Positions 8,226 through 15,553 of a stretch of DNA of 64,000 nucleotides are shown piece after piece; positions within the stretch are counted from its first letter, which is position 1; each line of letters begins with the position of its first letter. Below the pieces are notes generated by a model. The model was not told the DNA's origin. It made no database searches and saw only the letters and a program-made list of their open reading frames with translations. Origin of the DNA: a bacterium (GTDB lineage Bacteria > Verrucomicrobiota > Kiritimatiellia > CAIKKV01 > CAITUY01); assembly GCA_037128595.1 (NCBI GenBank), contig JBAXWB010000022.1, forward strand, positions 1-64,000, given 5' to 3'. Position numbers and translations under genes: made by a program.

Positions 8226-9032
8226 ATGACTATGACACGCTATACCTTGTCGACTGAAGAGTTGGATCGCATTATGGGTCTACTCTACCGCCTGATGGAT
8301 GTACGGATCACCTTTTTCGACATGCAGGAATATGAATTGGGACGCTTCAAAGCAAAACCCATGTCACCCTACTGTTCCGAACGCAGAAAAAACCATGAGT
8401 TCCTTCAAAAATGCCGGCAATGCGATCATCTGCACCTTCAATCCGCGAAGGATATACGGGATGTGCATATTTACCATTGCCACAGCGGCCTGTTGGAGGG
8501 CATTGTCCCCCTCTACGACAACCGTAACATCTATCTTGGAGCCATCGTATTTGGACAGTTACGGGATGCCGGGAAGCCCCCCCCTGCCGCGCTTCGGGGC
8601 CGGGCACGTACCCTCTTCCTCCGTCTGCCGGAGCGCAGCCGCGAACAGGTCATGGATATCGGTTATCTGCTCAAGTATGTAAGTGAATACATCATCGGCA
8701 GGGAAATGATCCGTTACAGAAACAAACCCTGGGCGGAAACCCTCGAGGAGTTCATCGAGAAGAACCTGGCTGCAAAACTTGGATTGAGCACATTGGGACA
8801 AGCGATTGGCAAATCAACAACATTCATCTCCCATCATTTCCAATCCGAGTTCGGCCAGTCACCCCGTCAGTACATTCTCAGGCGCAGAATGGAAGAGGCC
8901 AAACTCATGCTCCAGAACGGCCTTTCCGTGCAGGACACTGCCGAACACCTGGGGTTCTACGACCCTTTCCATTTCTCGAAAGCCTTCAAGAAATACTGGA
9001 GCCTTGCCCCCAGCACCGTACGGGCCAGGTAG
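8226..9032 (+). CDS. AraC-family regulator with PocR sensory domain
   Basis: The 268-residue product has an N-terminal PocR-type ligand domain (about 1-165) and a C-terminal pair of AraC helix-turn-helix motifs (about 170-268). The sensor shows the usual cysteine/histidine pattern, CSERRKNHEFLQKCRQCDHL and YHCHSGLLEGIVPL, then GAIVFGQLRD. The DNA-binding part has LSTLGQAIGKSTTFISHHFQ and VQDTAEHLGFYDPFHFSKAF. PocR-type sensors are known from regulators of propanediol and other small-carbon-compound use. It is divergent from the aldolase-isomerase-kinase operon across a very short gap, so it most likely activates that operon in response to its substrate or product. The first ATG lacks a clear Shine-Dalgarno sequence; the in-frame ATG at 8232 is equally possible. 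Confidence 0.88.
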   Translation: MTMTRYTLSTEELDRIMGLLYRLMDVRITFFDMQEYELGRFKAKPMSPYCSERRKNHEFLQKCRQCDHLHLQSAKDIRDVHIYHCHSGLLEGIVPLYDNRNIYLGAIVFGQLRDAGKPPPAALRGRARTLFLRLPERSREQVMDIGYLLKYVSEYIIGREMIRYRNKPWAETLEEFIEKNLAAKLGLSTLGQAIGKSTTFISHHFQSEFGQSPRQYILRRRMEEAKLMLQNGLSVQDTAEHLGFYDPFHFSKAFKKYWSLAPSTVRAR

Positions 9033-9071
9033 AGGTTCTGGCAGACATGGCCAGCATCGATGGCAATAATC

Positions 9072-9176
9072 TTATGGGCTCACGAATGCCATGCTGCCGC
9101 GAACCGTGGGACCGAACGGATCCGCACCTTCGTGAATGTTCCATGGTCCGAATGAAAAGCTGAATGTTCCCTGCAT
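9072..9176 (-). pseudogene. Truncated N-terminus of a xylose-isomerase-like protein
   Basis: The minus strand from 9176 reads MQGTFSFSFGPWNIHEGADP and then FGPTVRGSMAFV before TAA at 9072-9074. This is the same N-terminus as the intact gene at 53269-54312 (MQGTFRFSFGPWNIHEGADP, FGPQVRGSLSFV). By eye the first 68 bases of the two copies agree at 63 positions, including silent sites. Only 34 residues remain, so the TIM barrel is lost. It follows the stop of the hydroxypyruvate-isomerase-like gene by one base, as expected for a former third gene of that operon. A duplication followed by deletion explains it best. Confidence 0.8.
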
Positions 9177-9177
9177 A

Positions 9178-9966
9178 CTACTGACTCTTTTTCGAGAGAT
9201 ATTCTGATGTTTTCACTAAAGTTTGAGGACAGGGTAGTAATGGAAAGTACTCCAGCCCGAAATACCCCTGATATCCAGCCTTTTCGATCTGGTTGAGCAG
9301 GAACGGATAGTTGGTCTCCCCGTCGGACAGTTCATGCCGCCCGGGAATTCCTGCCGAATGGAAATGGCCGATCCACTCGATATTCTCTCGAATAAACACG
9401 GTCAGGTTCCCCGTCATGATACCCATGTGGTAGATATCATAAAGCATCCGGACATTATCCAACCCGATCTCCTTGACGATGGCAACGCCCTCTTTCGGGC
9501 AACCCAGGAAATAGCCAGGATGATCCACCTCCGTGTTCAAAACCTCCACATTCAGCCTGAAGCCCTTGTCCGCCACTTTGCGGCCAGCCTCCCGCACGGC
9601 CTGTACCAGAGAGGCCCGTTGCTCATGGTAATTCCGCCCGCCTGCCCACTGGCCAGTGGTCACAATACCCTGCCGGCAACCGGCTGCCAGCGCATTATCC
9701 GAATAGCGATCCATCTGATCGACAAACCGTTGCAGATTCTCTTTGCGGATCGGCGCTACATCATCCTGAGTTGCGAAATTCATCACAATACTGACGAGTT
9801 CCACGCCGCATTGCTGTCCGGCATCACCCATTTCCTTAAGGGCGGAGGCATCCCCGCCACCCCAAGTTTCGATATAGCGGTATCCGCACGCTGCAATTTT
9901 CTCCACCCGTTGCCCAAGAATCAGGTCCGTGAAAAACAAATCAACCAACGCATCAACTTTGATCAT
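9178..9966 (-). CDS. Hydroxypyruvate isomerase-like / sugar phosphate isomerase TIM barrel
   Basis: The 262-residue product is an AP-endonuclease-2-type TIM barrel most like hydroxypyruvate isomerases. Diagnostic stretches are NVRMLYDIYHMGIMTGNLT, WIGHFHSAGIPGRHEL, GETNYPFLLNQIEKAGYQGY and FGLEYFP, which together supply the metal-binding Glu/Asp/His set of this fold. It probably isomerises or epimerises a keto sugar in the cytoplasm. The frame is open upstream, but the ATG at 9966 has GAGGAG about 7 bases before it and gives the family's usual length. It follows the DegT aminotransferase gene by about 17 bases, and a truncated xylose-isomerase-like gene follows it. Confidence 0.78.
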   Translation of the reverse strand: MIKVDALVDLFFTDLILGQRVEKIAACGYRYIETWGGGDASALKEMGDAGQQCGVELVSIVMNFATQDDVAPIRKENLQRFVDQMDRYSDNALAAGCRQGIVTTGQWAGGRNYHEQRASLVQAVREAGRKVADKGFRLNVEVLNTEVDHPGYFLGCPKEGVAIVKEIGLDNVRMLYDIYHMGIMTGNLTVFIRENIEWIGHFHSAGIPGRHELSDGETNYPFLLNQIEKAGYQGYFGLEYFPLLPCPQTLVKTSEYLSKKSQ

Positions 9967-9983
9967 GGTAGACTCCTCTGAGA

Positions 9984-11261
9984 TTAGAACAACTTCTTGA
10001 GATCGGCGGTCAATTGGGTCGCCCGCACCGCGGTGGATTCCGGAGTCATATCCGGCATAATCGCCAGTGTCGCCAACCGGCGCATGATGTCGCGAGTGTT
10101 CGGGCACATATCGACCCGGTAGTCGGGCAGCTTACCGACATGCGGACACTTGAACGGACAGCCCTCCGGTGTGGCCGTCTTCTGCTCCAGTATATGCTCC
10201 CAGTTCCAGTAGACATGCCAATCACGAACACCCTTGGTATCGCCTGCCGCCAATCCGCCCAGCCCGATTTTTCCCGTAATGGCCTTTGTGGCCTGATCAT
10301 TGTTCTCAAACATGATCCCCAGGCTGTAACCACAAACACCGTCCTCATCATTCGCCTTGATCCACTTAGCACAGGAAGGCAACTTGACTTCCGTTCGAAG
10401 TTGTTTCCACGCGGCCCGGGTATGGTCACAAATCCAATCCAGCTTCTTCAATTGCGCAATTCCCACGGCGGCGCACATCTCCGGCATCCTGTAATTCTCA
10501 CCACAGAACAGTTCGCCGGGCTTGCGCTCCCGTGCGAAACGGTCCGGACGCCAGCAGGCCGCCGCATCATGATAACTCTGGGCCTTTGTATACATCCATT
10601 CGTCATTGGTGAGCACTAACCCGCCTTCGCCGGTCCCAATGACCTTGTAAGCATCCAGGCTGATACAACCAATATCGCCAATCGTGCCAAGGTACTGTCC
10701 CTTGTATTTTCCGCCGAACGCCTGCGCGGTATCTTCGATAAGCACAACCTCGTATTTTTTCGCAATTGCCCTCAATTCATCCATCTTGGAGGGTAGACCC
10801 AACATATGAACGGGTAGAATCGCCCTGGTCCGCGAGGTAATCGCTTTCTCCACCGCCACGGGGTCCAGCGTGAGTGTCTCGTCGATCTCCACAATCACCG
10901 GAATGGCCTTGGCCACTACAACGGCGGAGGCCGATGCAAAGAAAGTATAGGCGGGAATGATCACTTCATCACCTGGCCTGACGCCCGCAGCCACGAGTGA
11001 CGCCACCAAGGCACTGGTGCCGGAATTGACGGCCAGCACATGCTTTGAGCCAATCTTGGCCGCCACCTGCTTTTCAAATAGATCCACTTTGCTGCGGGGA
11101 TTATAGTACCGGAAGAAATTGCCTGCATCGGGCACCTTTTCCTCCCGCTCCAGGACGGCTCGGATATCCGCCAGGCCTTTCTGGCTGACGTTAAACACAT
11201 CAACCACTTCCATTAATTCATCGGTCGAGTACTTGACATAAGGTTTCACTGTATTTGCCAT
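9984..11261 (-). CDS. DegT/DnrJ/EryC1/StrS-family aminotransferase
   Basis: The 425-residue product is a PLP-dependent sugar or cyclitol aminotransferase of the DegT fold. Motifs are HVLAVNSGTSALVASLVAAG (phosphate-binding), GDEVIIPAYTFFASASAV, ILPVHMLGLPSKMDEL, LIEDTAQAFGGKYKG (Asp contacting the PLP nitrogen) and ISLDAYKVIGTGEGGLVLTND, with the Schiff-base lysine in AYK. It transfers an amino group between glutamate or glutamine and a keto sugar. The gene is divergent from an AraC regulator and followed by a TIM-barrel isomerase, an arrangement repeated at 53.3-56.6 kb with paralogous genes. With a substrate-sensing AraC next to it, a catabolic role on an amino sugar or aminocyclitol is as plausible as biosynthesis. 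Confidence 0.85.
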   Translation of the reverse strand: MANTVKPYVKYSTDELMEVVDVFNVSQKGLADIRAVLEREEKVPDAGNFFRYYNPRSKVDLFEKQVAAKIGSKHVLAVNSGTSALVASLVAAGVRPGDEVIIPAYTFFASASAVVVAKAIPVIVEIDETLTLDPVAVEKAITSRTRAILPVHMLGLPSKMDELRAIAKKYEVVLIEDTAQAFGGKYKGQYLGTIGDIGCISLDAYKVIGTGEGGLVLTNDEWMYTKAQSYHDAAACWRPDRFARERKPGELFCGENYRMPEMCAAVGIAQLKKLDWICDHTRAAWKQLRTEVKLPSCAKWIKANDEDGVCGYSLGIMFENNDQATKAITGKIGLGGLAAGDTKGVRDWHVYWNWEHILEQKTATPEGCPFKCPHVGKLPDYRVDMCPNTRDIMRRLATLAIMPDMTPESTAVRATQLTADLKKLF

Positions 11262-11303
11262 AAACCGTCTCCTTTAACTGTTGGGTGTCTGCTTGGACTT
11301 CAG

Positions 11304-11368
11304 AGAATCTACCATGGACGATATTGATTAATCACATTGCTTCATATGTAGAATCTACCTATTCTACA
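11304..11368. promoter_or_regulatory. Candidate AraC-type operator in divergent promoter region
   Basis: The gap between the aminotransferase and the AraC gene contains the 10-mer AGAATCTACC twice as a direct repeat (11304-11313 and 11350-11359), 46 bases apart. The second copy is embedded in an inverted repeat, TGTAGAAT (11347-11354) and ATTCTACA (11361-11368), with a 6-base spacer. Direct repeats are the usual binding pattern for AraC-type dimers. It most likely binds the adjacent regulator; there is no experimental support. Confidence 0.45.
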
Positions 11369-11385
11369 TGGATGAAAGGCGGATT

Positions 11386-12249
11386 ATGAATGTCGAGATG
11401 ATATCTGATTTACTGGTAACCTTGTCGCGCCATGGCTTGGACTATTGCGGCAGGACTTCCGGCTCTATGCCATCACCACCTAATGAAGGGGGATACAATC
11501 GCCCGTTTTACCCTCCCCAGATGCATAACATCATGGAGCTGATTTTCCGGCAAAAAGGGGAACCTGTCATCCATGTCAACGGCAACTGGAATGCATACGA
11601 CGACAATCGGGTCAAGATCTTCATCCCTGGCGCCTGGCATACCGAGCACTACTCCAGTCCGCGCAAGGCCTATCAGCTTTTATGGTGCACCATTTTCGAG
11701 CAGTCCATGATCTTTCATCTGACCGCTTATCACCCGGGCAAGGGATATTCCTCATCCAACAAACGACTCGCCTTGAATCCCCCGATGATCAGGACATTAT
11801 GGGAGAAATCCATCGAGCCCTGCCTGGCGACCTCAGCCGTATCTCAGGCTGAATTCCATTATCTCCTGATGGAGGCGCTCTGCTTTTTCATTAACAACAC
11901 TCATCTCATCTCCACTAACACAGATGTGTTTCATGAGCATGTCATCGATCATTTGAAAACCTATATCGAAGGCCACTACTGGGAAGAGCTCACCCTAGGC
12001 GGGCTGGCGGGCGTATTCCACTATTCGCCCAAACATCTGAATGCGCTTTTCAAACAAAACACCGGCACGCCGCTGCTACAGCATATCAGCTCATTGAGAA
12101 TGCAGAAATCTAAGGAACTGCTGACTTCCGGAACCCTACTGGTCAAGCAGGCGGCGGAGGCCGTTGGCATTCATGACCCGCTTTATTTCAGCAAGAAATT
12201 CCGTCAGCATTTCGGATGCACCCCTCAATCCGTGATTCCCGTGTCTTAA
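11386..12249 (+). CDS. AraC-family transcriptional regulator
   Basis: The product has an N-terminal cupin-like sensing region (GGYNRPFYPPQMHNIMELIF, KGEPVIHVNGNW, VKIFIPGAWHTEHYSSPRKAYQ) and a C-terminal AraC double helix-turn-helix (LTLGGLAGVFHYSPKHLNALFK and VKQAAEAVGIHDPLYFSKKF). AAAGG lies 7 bases before the ATG at 11386, giving 287 residues; an ATG at 11368 is in frame but overlaps the inverted repeat of the promoter. It is divergent from the DegT/isomerase operon and probably controls it. The organisation is the same as the AraC gene at 55691, which faces the paralogous aminotransferase. Confidence 0.87.
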   Translation: MNVEMISDLLVTLSRHGLDYCGRTSGSMPSPPNEGGYNRPFYPPQMHNIMELIFRQKGEPVIHVNGNWNAYDDNRVKIFIPGAWHTEHYSSPRKAYQLLWCTIFEQSMIFHLTAYHPGKGYSSSNKRLALNPPMIRTLWEKSIEPCLATSAVSQAEFHYLLMEALCFFINNTHLISTNTDVFHEHVIDHLKTYIEGHYWEELTLGGLAGVFHYSPKHLNALFKQNTGTPLLQHISSLRMQKSKELLTSGTLLVKQAAEAVGIHDPLYFSKKFRQHFGCTPQSVIPVS

Positions 12250-12336
12250 TGCCGCGGATCATCCACGTCCGGCCCAAGATCTATTTGGCCCACCATATTT
12301 TACGCATGGATCAGTTTGCACCTCATATTCATGGTT

Positions 12337-12438
12337 TTACGAATACCCCAACTTCTTCATGCAGTCACGATTCATGATCGCGCTCTCCTTTTTGCCGAAG
12401 TGTGAATTGTCGAGTTGAATGACGAGATAGCCGTCGTA
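12337..12438 (-). pseudogene. C-terminal remnant of a sugar isomerase/epimerase
   Basis: The 228-base gap between the AraC gene and the GH106-like gene is not empty. The minus strand reads YDGYLVIQLDNSHFGKKESA then IMNRDCMKKLGYS and TAA. This matches the usual end of sugar phosphate isomerase/epimerase TIM barrels (G.YDGW..VE.D.....ES...SR.YL...LG). A TGA at 12439-12441 sits where a glycine codon of the YDG motif would be expected, and sequence further upstream is not convincingly coding. It is probably the tail of a lost gene downstream of the GH106-like gene. Confidence 0.5.
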
Positions 12439-12477
12439 TCATGGGGCGAACCATCCCATGAGCCGTCTTTGTTCAGA

Positions 12478-15400
12478 TCAAACAAAGGTAACCGTGAACG
12501 GGCGATCAAGACCATATCCAACGGCATAATAATCATTTCCCGCTGGCTGCTCATCTTGCGGTCCCCGTCCCCACGACCATGGATCCGTAATGGCCAGCTC
12601 TTTTACCCCTAAATGCGGGCCTAGCGGATTACGCAGGGAGCCGTACACGATGACTTCCACCGTGTTCGCTCCCGTCACCACGGCCTCTGTGATTTCACAC
12701 TGCATGGGGTGGTGATAAATGACACCCGCCTTTTTACCGTTGACCAATACCTTTGCCACAACACCCTGCCAGGCAGGAAGCGACACCACAACCCGTCGCC
12801 CAGCCGGTGGAGGCACCGTACAGGTGGCGGAATAGGCCACTCGATGTCCATATAATGGCAAGCCCTGCTGCTTCCAGTCGCCCAGCCCGAGCGGCTTTGC
12901 CGGCCCAATGATAAACCCTTTTTCAATGGCCCTGAGCGAGAAATCGCCAATGATATGAGCGGCCTCAAACTCATGGAATACCGTCATGGAGGAGGCCATA
13001 ATGGACAGGCTATTTCGCCCTACTCGCGCCACCGGGGCGATGTCCAGTATCCCGAAGGCACGATCCAGCCACCACCCGTTTAGCTCGGCCGTGCATTCAG
13101 CACCATTACAGGAAATCCTGTAGAGGTCCGGCCGTTCCACCACCGCGAGTAGCCGGGCCGGGACGGCCCCCTCAATTGAAAAATGAGTGGTCGCCTGAAA
13201 GCCACTTTTCTCGGGAAAGGCCGTTTTAAGCAACTCATCCCGGAACTGCACGGCGTGGTCCCACGGATTCCCCGCGAGCCCGTTCTGCTGGAATATAAAC
13301 TCCGCGGCTTTTCTCCAGTACACCGAGGTCCGGGTATCGCCGCCCGCCTCAACATCCACATAATCCAGAATCAGGTTATTATCGTCCAAACGCCGAACGG
13401 AGAAATTGGTTAGCGGCAATTCCAGGTGTTGGCCCTTCGCATTCCCAACCGCCACCCCATCGGGTGCACCTCCGGAAGCGGGACCGGCAGGCTCAGCATC
13501 AAGATACAGCATGAGACTTCCACAGGGCGGCAACACAAATGCCGTCACCACGCACCCCTCCGGCCCTCCCGAAAATCCACGGGGACAGACCGCACCGGTA
13601 TCCAGACAAACCTCCCGCATACCCTTGGCCCGTGAAATGACCTGGCCGGAGGCTTCCACATCGTTACTCGTATTCGTGATGAAAATAATATCGCCATCGC
13701 TCAACTGACGGCGGTGGTGATACACAATCCCCTGATTGGCAGGATCCAGGAGAACTCCCGCAGCGGGCTTGCACAGCTCCGTCACTTTTCCGGCCAAGTC
13801 CCCGGAACTGACGGAATACCAGCCTTTGGAACGACGCAACCGATGACACTCCGCCGAACTCTGGCCATCAATATAGGCAGGCATGTCCTCTCCGGCACAT
13901 GACAGCACAACCCCACCCTGCTCCAGATAGTCCAAAAGAAGGTCGCACGTTGCCCGGTTCAAATTCTCCATTTCAGCGGGGATCACCACCACCTCATAGG
14001 CACACTCACCCACTTGGAACCGGACTTGTCCTTGAGCGGTCTGAACCACCGCACCACGTTCCTGGATGATATGTTCGCTGCCCAGGTCAAACTCCAGCTG
14101 GCTTCGGGCTAATTTCACCACGAATGCCTGGAAATTATCCCCGATCTCTTTTAAACGCGCTGACTCCTCAAAATGATGGAGCCAGGCTGAGGAGGTGGGT
14201 TCAAGCACCAGACAGGGGTTAAGCTGACGCCCCTGGGACAAGGCGTGGGAAACCCGGGCAAAATAGTCCACGAGTTCGCCATAACACTCCATCCAGGGCG
14301 AGTGGTAGGAGAATGTGGGGGGATAGTCGCGCTTCCGGGCCCCTCTCAGGGAGATACTGGACAGATGCTCGTTAATGGTATTCACCCCTAGGACGGCAAC
14401 CCAGTCCCCAATGCGTTTATAATCCTCAAAGGTCATCTCCCCGCCGCTACCGCCATAGGTTTCACACAAGGTGCGGTGGCGCCCGGTCTGGTTGGCAACG
14501 CTGGCCAATTCCATCACAGCCCGCGTGTTGCCAAATTGGGCCTGCGGCCCCTCTTCATAGCCATTAAACAAGATGTCGATGCCCGGTCGCTGCTGCCAGG
14601 CCGCCATAGCCATATTATCCGGCACCGTCGTGGAATGAGGCCAACCATGCTCCCAGTAATGACCAGTCAGTTCCAAGCCAAACGACTCGCAATAGCGGTA
14701 ATAGGGCTTGGCCCAACGATCCACAAAAAGTTCATTCAGGAGTTGGAAGTAGTGATGCCGGAATGCCAAGCCTTTGGGGGAGGACTCCTTTAGATAAGGC
14801 AACCCCGCATAAAAGTCCTCACCCCAGCGTAGTTTGAATTGTTCCGGAAGATCCGGTGTCCAATGGATATCCCCGCAGGGCTTAAGATGGGGTTCATCCG
14901 TAAATACCCCCTGGATGATCCTTCCAAAATCACCTCCGAACCGCTGACGATAGGGCTCCAGCGTCACCTCCAGGAATTTTTCAGTCACGCCGGGCCGGAT
15001 CAGGTCGGTATGGAACCGACCGCCATACCAAGGCGAAATCCCGGCCTTTTCGAGGGATGCCACCCAATACTCACCCTCCGGCAACAAGCCGGATCCCGGG
15101 ACCGGCGCTATCTTCTCGTAGCCTTGCAAGGATTTACGATAAATGGCCAGCAGTGACGGATCTTTAACATCGACCTGATGTTTGGCTTCAAGCGTGATCC
15201 CCAGTGCCCGTGATTCCGGCATGATTTCGGCTACATGCCCTCCGGCAAACCCTGAGGGATAGGAGTTTTCATCATAGATCCACAGGAGTAGATCGTTTTC
15301 ACGAGCCAACTCCAAGGTGTGCCGCCAAAGCGCGAACCACTCCTCCGACAAATAGGGCGTCATCAAACCGGGCCGTGGATGAACAATCACCTGCCGGATC

Positions 15401-15540
15401 CCCTGTTCAATCAATGCCGCAAGACTCTGTTCTAACTGCTCGGGCGTCACTAAATCATTCCAAACCCAGAATGGGGCCGAGGAAAATTCGCGAGGAGGTA
15501 TCTGCAGGTTGAGTTCGGAAAGGCTGTTATATTTCATCAT
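12478..15540 (-). CDS. GH106-like (alpha-L-rhamnosidase-type) glycoside hydrolase
   Basis: The product is 1020 residues when started at the ATG at 15540, after GGGTGG. The N-terminal catalytic barrel begins REFSSAPFWVWNDLVTPEQL, with a HPRPGLMTPYLSEEW segment and DENSYPSGFAGG, which are typical of the large family that includes GH106 rhamnosidases. A GHYWEHGWPHS segment and CETYGGSGG follow in the barrel, then Rossmann/flavodoxin-like and beta-sandwich domains, ending with a jelly-roll part (ANTVEVIVYGSLRNPLG). No signal peptide is visible, so it probably acts on imported oligosaccharides. It is the last gene of the operon GH39, giant protein, GH106-like, with a gap of about 13 bases after the giant gene. 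Family placement is by overall pattern; catalytic residues are not assigned. Confidence 0.65.
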   Translation of the reverse strand: MMKYNSLSELNLQIPPREFSSAPFWVWNDLVTPEQLEQSLAALIEQGIRQVIVHPRPGLMTPYLSEEWFALWRHTLELARENDLLLWIYDENSYPSGFAGGHVAEIMPESRALGITLEAKHQVDVKDPSLLAIYRKSLQGYEKIAPVPGSGLLPEGEYWVASLEKAGISPWYGGRFHTDLIRPGVTEKFLEVTLEPYRQRFGGDFGRIIQGVFTDEPHLKPCGDIHWTPDLPEQFKLRWGEDFYAGLPYLKESSPKGLAFRHHYFQLLNELFVDRWAKPYYRYCESFGLELTGHYWEHGWPHSTTVPDNMAMAAWQQRPGIDILFNGYEEGPQAQFGNTRAVMELASVANQTGRHRTLCETYGGSGGEMTFEDYKRIGDWVAVLGVNTINEHLSSISLRGARKRDYPPTFSYHSPWMECYGELVDYFARVSHALSQGRQLNPCLVLEPTSSAWLHHFEESARLKEIGDNFQAFVVKLARSQLEFDLGSEHIIQERGAVVQTAQGQVRFQVGECAYEVVVIPAEMENLNRATCDLLLDYLEQGGVVLSCAGEDMPAYIDGQSSAECHRLRRSKGWYSVSSGDLAGKVTELCKPAAGVLLDPANQGIVYHHRRQLSDGDIIFITNTSNDVEASGQVISRAKGMREVCLDTGAVCPRGFSGGPEGCVVTAFVLPPCGSLMLYLDAEPAGPASGGAPDGVAVGNAKGQHLELPLTNFSVRRLDDNNLILDYVDVEAGGDTRTSVYWRKAAEFIFQQNGLAGNPWDHAVQFRDELLKTAFPEKSGFQATTHFSIEGAVPARLLAVVERPDLYRISCNGAECTAELNGWWLDRAFGILDIAPVARVGRNSLSIMASSMTVFHEFEAAHIIGDFSLRAIEKGFIIGPAKPLGLGDWKQQGLPLYGHRVAYSATCTVPPPAGRRVVVSLPAWQGVVAKVLVNGKKAGVIYHHPMQCEITEAVVTGANTVEVIVYGSLRNPLGPHLGVKELAITDPWSWGRGPQDEQPAGNDYYAVGYGLDRPFTVTFV

Positions 15541-15553
15541 GTTCACCACCCAT

